64,000 bases of DNA, taken from contig VYZB01000296.1 in NCBI GenBank assembly GCA_013397455.1, positions 924,685-988,684 on the forward strand, read 5' to 3'. The notes beneath the pieces were generated by a model that was not told where the DNA came from, did not search any database, and worked only from the letters and a program-made list of their open reading frames with translations. Positions 59,788 to 64,000 of this stretch are shown piece after piece (position 1 is the stretch's first letter; every line of letters starts with the position of its first letter). A program made the position numbers and the translations under genes. The DNA comes from Crotophaga sulcirostris. Lineage: Eukaryota; Chordata; Aves; Cuculiformes; Crotophagidae.

Positions 59788-62700
59788 GTGAGTTACAATA
59801 TTTGGAAAAGAAGTGAGATAATGATTGGAAAGGAGATCTAAAAATAAAAATGTACCAAAACTTAAAATACCTCTATCTGGCCAAGTTCTGTGATATTTTG
59901 GAGTAGGAGGAGGATCTAAGGAAAGATGAGGGGTTCTGTATTCAGCAGATGTATGAGAGGAGCCCATTAAAGATGTTTCAAGGACCACTAAACTTTCTTA
60001 TCTTGACATCTGAGTTGTGGTGGCTCCAGCACTAAAAGGCTCAGGAGAAGGATTATTTTCCAAGCTGCAATTACCTAAACATCCAGTAAAGTGTTGATAA
60101 CTGGTCCTTTCTAGTGGAGTTAAACCTTTCTAAAATAAACACCAGAGCAGTGCCAGATGGTTTTTACATAGTTTACCTGCATGTTGCAGAATTATCACAG
60201 GGTGGTATATTAGCTACTAATTATGGGAAGGAGTTGAACTACTTGATTAGATAAATAATTAGTTTTAAGATGACAGACAAATTTTCAAGTGAAAGCAGGA
60301 AGAAAATAAATAGATGGGCAAATGTAGTTCTAGAAGTAATTGCCTTCTGTACCACAGTGGCTCGTGTTTGGGAAGGAAGCGCATTGCTCCGAAGAGATCA
60401 GGACAGCCAGTATTGGACTGAGGATAAAAGGGGGAGGAAGTGGACAGGAGACTGAACTGCAAATGTCGGGGAGCCACGAGGTGGAAACAAGGGAAGGAAA
60501 TGAGCAGTAATTTCACTGCTTACGTGCTATGAAATGTTTGAGACACCTGGGGCTCTGAGCACTCAAGCAAAAATATGACCCTTGGAATAATGCTGAGCTG
60601 GGGAGCAGGAGGAAGGGGAGGGGGAAGGAACAAAATGCTTTTTATTAGCGAGATTAAAAAAAATCTTGTAATGTGGTGGCATTTTGTCCTTGTGAACAGA
60701 CATTTTGAGATCCTTAATCCATTTTTCACCTCAAACATATTGACAAAGGAAATATATCTCCTAGGAAAATTAGGTTGAAATGGGTCTTTGGATTGACTGA
60801 TTGGGTTTATTTATTGACTGAAGAGGATGAGTTAGAGTAAACTGAGAAAGGCAGGAAAATCAGCATGAAATCCGGTTCTGATTTCATTAACACAAATAAG
60901 GGCAGTGCAGCAAGTGACCATGCTTATTCTCTTGTTCCCAATTTTTCTCATGTATTCTTTGGAGGACGAGAGAAGGAGGCGGCTGCAGAAAGACTTCCCT
61001 GGGGTTTTGTTCTGGTAATTCAAGTTGTCTGTGCTGAGGGACATATGAGAGATATTCTATCAGGAGGTATAAAATCCTAGTGTAATCTCACCACTGGAAG
61101 TCTGGGGATTTCTTCAGCCATGGGAATCTGTCATGAGAGAAAAGATCAGGAAGCATTAACCTAAGAACAAGTCACATAGCCAGAGAGCAGGGGAAAATGA
61201 TGCTTCTTTAAAAGAAAAACCAAACGATCAGGTGAGATTTTTTATTCAAATTTTACAACCAGGTAGAATATAATGGCTCTGTTAGTAAAAGGGTTCAAAC
61301 AAAATGCAATCCAATCTACTGCTATCAAAAAAAAAAGCCAAATAAAACATTAAATTGACATTTGCAAAAATTAAAGAAATATGTGGGAGATTGGTTAAAA
61401 TGGGACCGTTTCTGTAGAGTTGAATGGATACTGATAGATAAAGGCTGGACTGGTCATTAAGTGCAGAATGTAAATCTGATTTTGTAGCTCGAGCACAAAA
61501 TACGCACTTGAATTTACTCATCAGAATTGTGATCTGGCAGGTTAAAGTGGAGTGATAACAGAATTGGCTTTTTCCAAGGCAACATCTCTACTTCCTATAG
61601 AAAGCTTAAAAGTATCCTTATTTGTCAAATGTAATTCCAGGTATAAAATGTAATGGAGCATGAAGAAAGTACATGACTTAATATTGCAAATGTCTAAGAT
61701 TTAAGTGGGATTTAAAAATAATTGAAGGCTTAGGTAATCTGGAAACATCAAATTAAACTTCTATGGTAGTGATCAGAACCCACAGGGTTAAACCTTGATG
61801 GAGCTTAAGAAGTGATGGTGAAGATGAAAAGGCCCTGAGAGGTATTCTTGCTGTTAGATGGGAGTGCCATCTCGTTTATGGTTTCCCACTGCAGGTAACT
61901 GCAGTTCTACACTGTCAAAGGATTTAGTTCAGAGTTTAAATCAGTGTATTAGTGAAATGAGGAAAGTTGCATGTGTACATGAATTAGCTTTCTGAAGCCC
62001 CATAAATTATAATTTTTGGGAGGCAGCAGACCATAAAATTGGAAAATTGATATTGCAACTTCATTCAAAGAATGCAAACTTGTGTGAGGAAATTTGATGT
62101 TTCTATGGGGCTTGTTTTGAAAAGACAACTAATGACCTACACTTATTTTATTGGAAGAGAGCATGCAAAGCATCTTGGGGAAAATTGATGAAAGAGGTTG
62201 TGGTGGTCCCTGCAGTGATCACACCATTATTGGGTGAATAAGCAGGTTCAACTTTTAGGCAAATCAGCAGAAAGTTAACTTCTTTAATAGCATGAATAAA
62301 AGGCAAATATCTATATATTTACATTTCCTTAAAGAATAAAAGAATCTGAGGACTAAATAACTGGACTTCAGGCATCCAGGTAAGAAAGGATGCTTATAAA
62401 TGAAATTTCAAAGAGCAGTTCCACCTGAATCAAAAGCTGGTGCAGCGTGGGCTGGCTGTGAGCTCTGGCTCTGCAGCAGTGTAGTCATCTCAGCGTGGCA
62501 GCACTCGGGCTGCTTTGCTGGCCCCCGTTTGTTTAGGTAAAGAGGTCAAGAGTATGAACACATCTCAATAAATTTGTACTCTGCTCTTGGCAACAAGAAT
62601 GGGTTATGAAGAAGTGTGTCTCTAAGTTCATTACAGTTTAGCCAGTTGGCAGTGGTGCTGCCATGGGAGGGAAAGCAGCAGTGCTGGTGGTGTTCTGTCC

Positions 62701-63193
62701 AGGGGCTGCCACACACCCAGAGCCCTCTCCCCTTTGAGTTAAGAAATTGGTAGGACTATAGGAGTGTGTAGGAGTCTGAGACATCCCAGAAAATTACTTT
62801 GCATGAGGTGTCAGTTGAGCTATATTGAGTTTCACACCATGTATAGCATTTCTTGTTGCAGGCTTTGTTCGGCTCAGCTTCAACATGGTGCAATGGATCA
62901 AAAGCTGCTGTCAAAATCTCCTTTTCTGAGATTTGCTTCATTTTGAATTCCTCTCTCTCTGATGCTGTGGTTTCCAAAGCAGGGGACAGGGTATGTTGGT
63001 GCATTCCTATGCTGGAAAATTAGGGCAATTTCTCTCAATTAGAAAAAATGATGTAGATATGAGACCCTCTAGGGGAAGAGTCAAGTCCAGATGTTTTCCA
63101 GGATTAGTACTTTAATAGATTGATGGCAGAAAATACCTACAGCATATTTGAAAGCAAAACATTTTAAGTTATTTTGAGCTGTAATTGGAGTAC
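59788..63193. other. Noncoding, no gene recognised
   Basis: AT-leaning sequence. A perfect donor (CAG then GTAAGA) lies at about 62379, but the preceding segment has stops in all frames. The minus-strand frame at 62756-63004, after a fair acceptor (taattttccag), reads SEREEFKMKQISEKEILTAA but cannot be joined in phase to 63194-63353. No repeat recognised. Confidence 0.5.
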
Positions 63194-63353
63194 CTAGCTG
63201 GATTTCTGCTGCCGCTCTGTGGTGCGGGTTTGGAGAGGCAGAACCAGGTTGCTCTTCCAGGGCACACGGAACGTTGCTTGTCTTCGGTGCGCAAACATGG
63301 CTCGACCCAACAGAGGAAAACACATAGAATTTCACTGAGTAGGACTGGATATT
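63194..63353 (-). other. Candidate 160-base exon, minus strand
   Basis: On the minus strand a branch-like CTAAC and acceptor (aagtccaattattacag) precede 160 bases open in frame 0. They end CCAGCTAG followed by GTACTC, a fair donor. The peptide includes SYSVKFYVFSSVGSSHVC and then NVPCALEEQPGSASPNPHH. It has more CpG than its flanks. The plus strand is also open over part of it. No family recognised. Confidence 0.18.
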
Positions 63354-64000
63354 CTGTAATAATTGGACTTGTTAGTCAAGCTTGTAATAGATGCATAAAA
63401 AGAAAAATTAAGAGTAAAATAGAAAAAATCCCCAAGTTGGATCATGTTTTGTTATACTAATGTGACACACTATAAGAAATACTTTTTTAAAGAAATTATA
63501 CAGCTATTAAGTTTGGTTGTTCTATCAAAAATGGTTTAATAGCTCTACCTTAGAGCAGCTTGAAAAAAATTATTAATCTTGTCACGTCCTCCTCCCCCTC
63601 ACATTACACTGCTATAATGTGTCTGCTATGAATATTTTTATAATATTTATTAGAAAAAATGATAGTGAGCTGCCACGTCACTGGCAGCACTATTTCTGTA
63701 GTTTCAAACTTCCTTTTAATTTCTGAGGTACGTATCTGGTTTTACGTTCTCTTCAATTTAACAGTCTAATGGTCATTGTAAAATGACTGTGCAGATGGTA
63801 AAATGTTAGGAAGGTAGCTATCCTATGAAAAATATATTTCAGTTCTCACAGTGAAACAGTCGAGGCTTCTAGTGCCTGATTCTGGTATGTGGGTACACTG
63901 TAACCTGCTCTTTTGTTCAGAATGCTCTCCAAAGGGTATATTTAGCACTGTTGCATGTGATGATTCTTGAGTGCACTGACCCGAAAAAAAGGGAAAGACA
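63354..64000. other. Noncoding, no gene recognised
   Basis: AT-rich end of the window. Nothing recognisable on either strand. Confidence 0.55.

Noticed and set aside
1..64000. Search for tRNA, rRNA, U6, 7SK, CRISPR arrays, retroviral primer-binding sites and LTR pairs
   Set aside because: No A/B-box tRNA pattern, conserved snRNA string, regularly spaced array or LTR pair was seen by eye on either strand. Small diverged snoRNAs could be missed.

Overview
The window looks like nuclear DNA of a bird; a crocodilian or turtle cannot be excluded. All five interspersed repeats that I can name are pieces of CR1, the main LINE of sauropsids. Recognisable repeats occupy only a small part of the 64 kb. 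There is one sharp CpG island in otherwise AT-leaning, CpG-poor DNA, and no bacterial operon structure, tRNA, rRNA or viral genome. I found no protein-coding gene that I can name. Almost every long open frame is either driven by GC-rich base composition, lies antisense to a repeat, or is of a length expected by chance.

Layout: 1-9250 is noncoding, with two weak regulatory-looking clusters. The CpG island at about 9350-10280 is the one strong regulatory feature. Its left half has an ETS site, two CACGTG E-boxes, a GC box and a TTTAAA element. A seven-unit minisatellite starts at 9561, where a plus-strand transcript driven by TTTAAA would be expected to begin. An ISRE-like site lies just upstream (9265-9274), and the right end carries a perfect minus-strand splice donor (10157/10156), so the island may drive transcription both ways. 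From 10330 to 19475 there are four CR1 fragments: an ORF1 esterase remnant joined to an RT piece, a complete 3' tail, a 3' UTR piece and an RT piece with the FADD motif. Between them lies a diverged pair of duplicated noncoding blocks (11391-11596 and 12271-12475).

The remaining 44 kb is plain noncoding DNA with one more CR1 tail (near 49600). It also holds short stretches flanked by good splice signals that could be exons of a long gene or lncRNA on either strand. Pseudo-exons of this quality are common in large introns, so these entries have low confidence. The three most mutually consistent plus-strand candidates are 46646-46786, 49325-49387 and 59748-59787. The most protein-like minus-strand candidates are 31579-31910 and 54171-54462. 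The simplest reading is intergenic or deep intronic DNA around one CpG-island promoter whose product I cannot identify.
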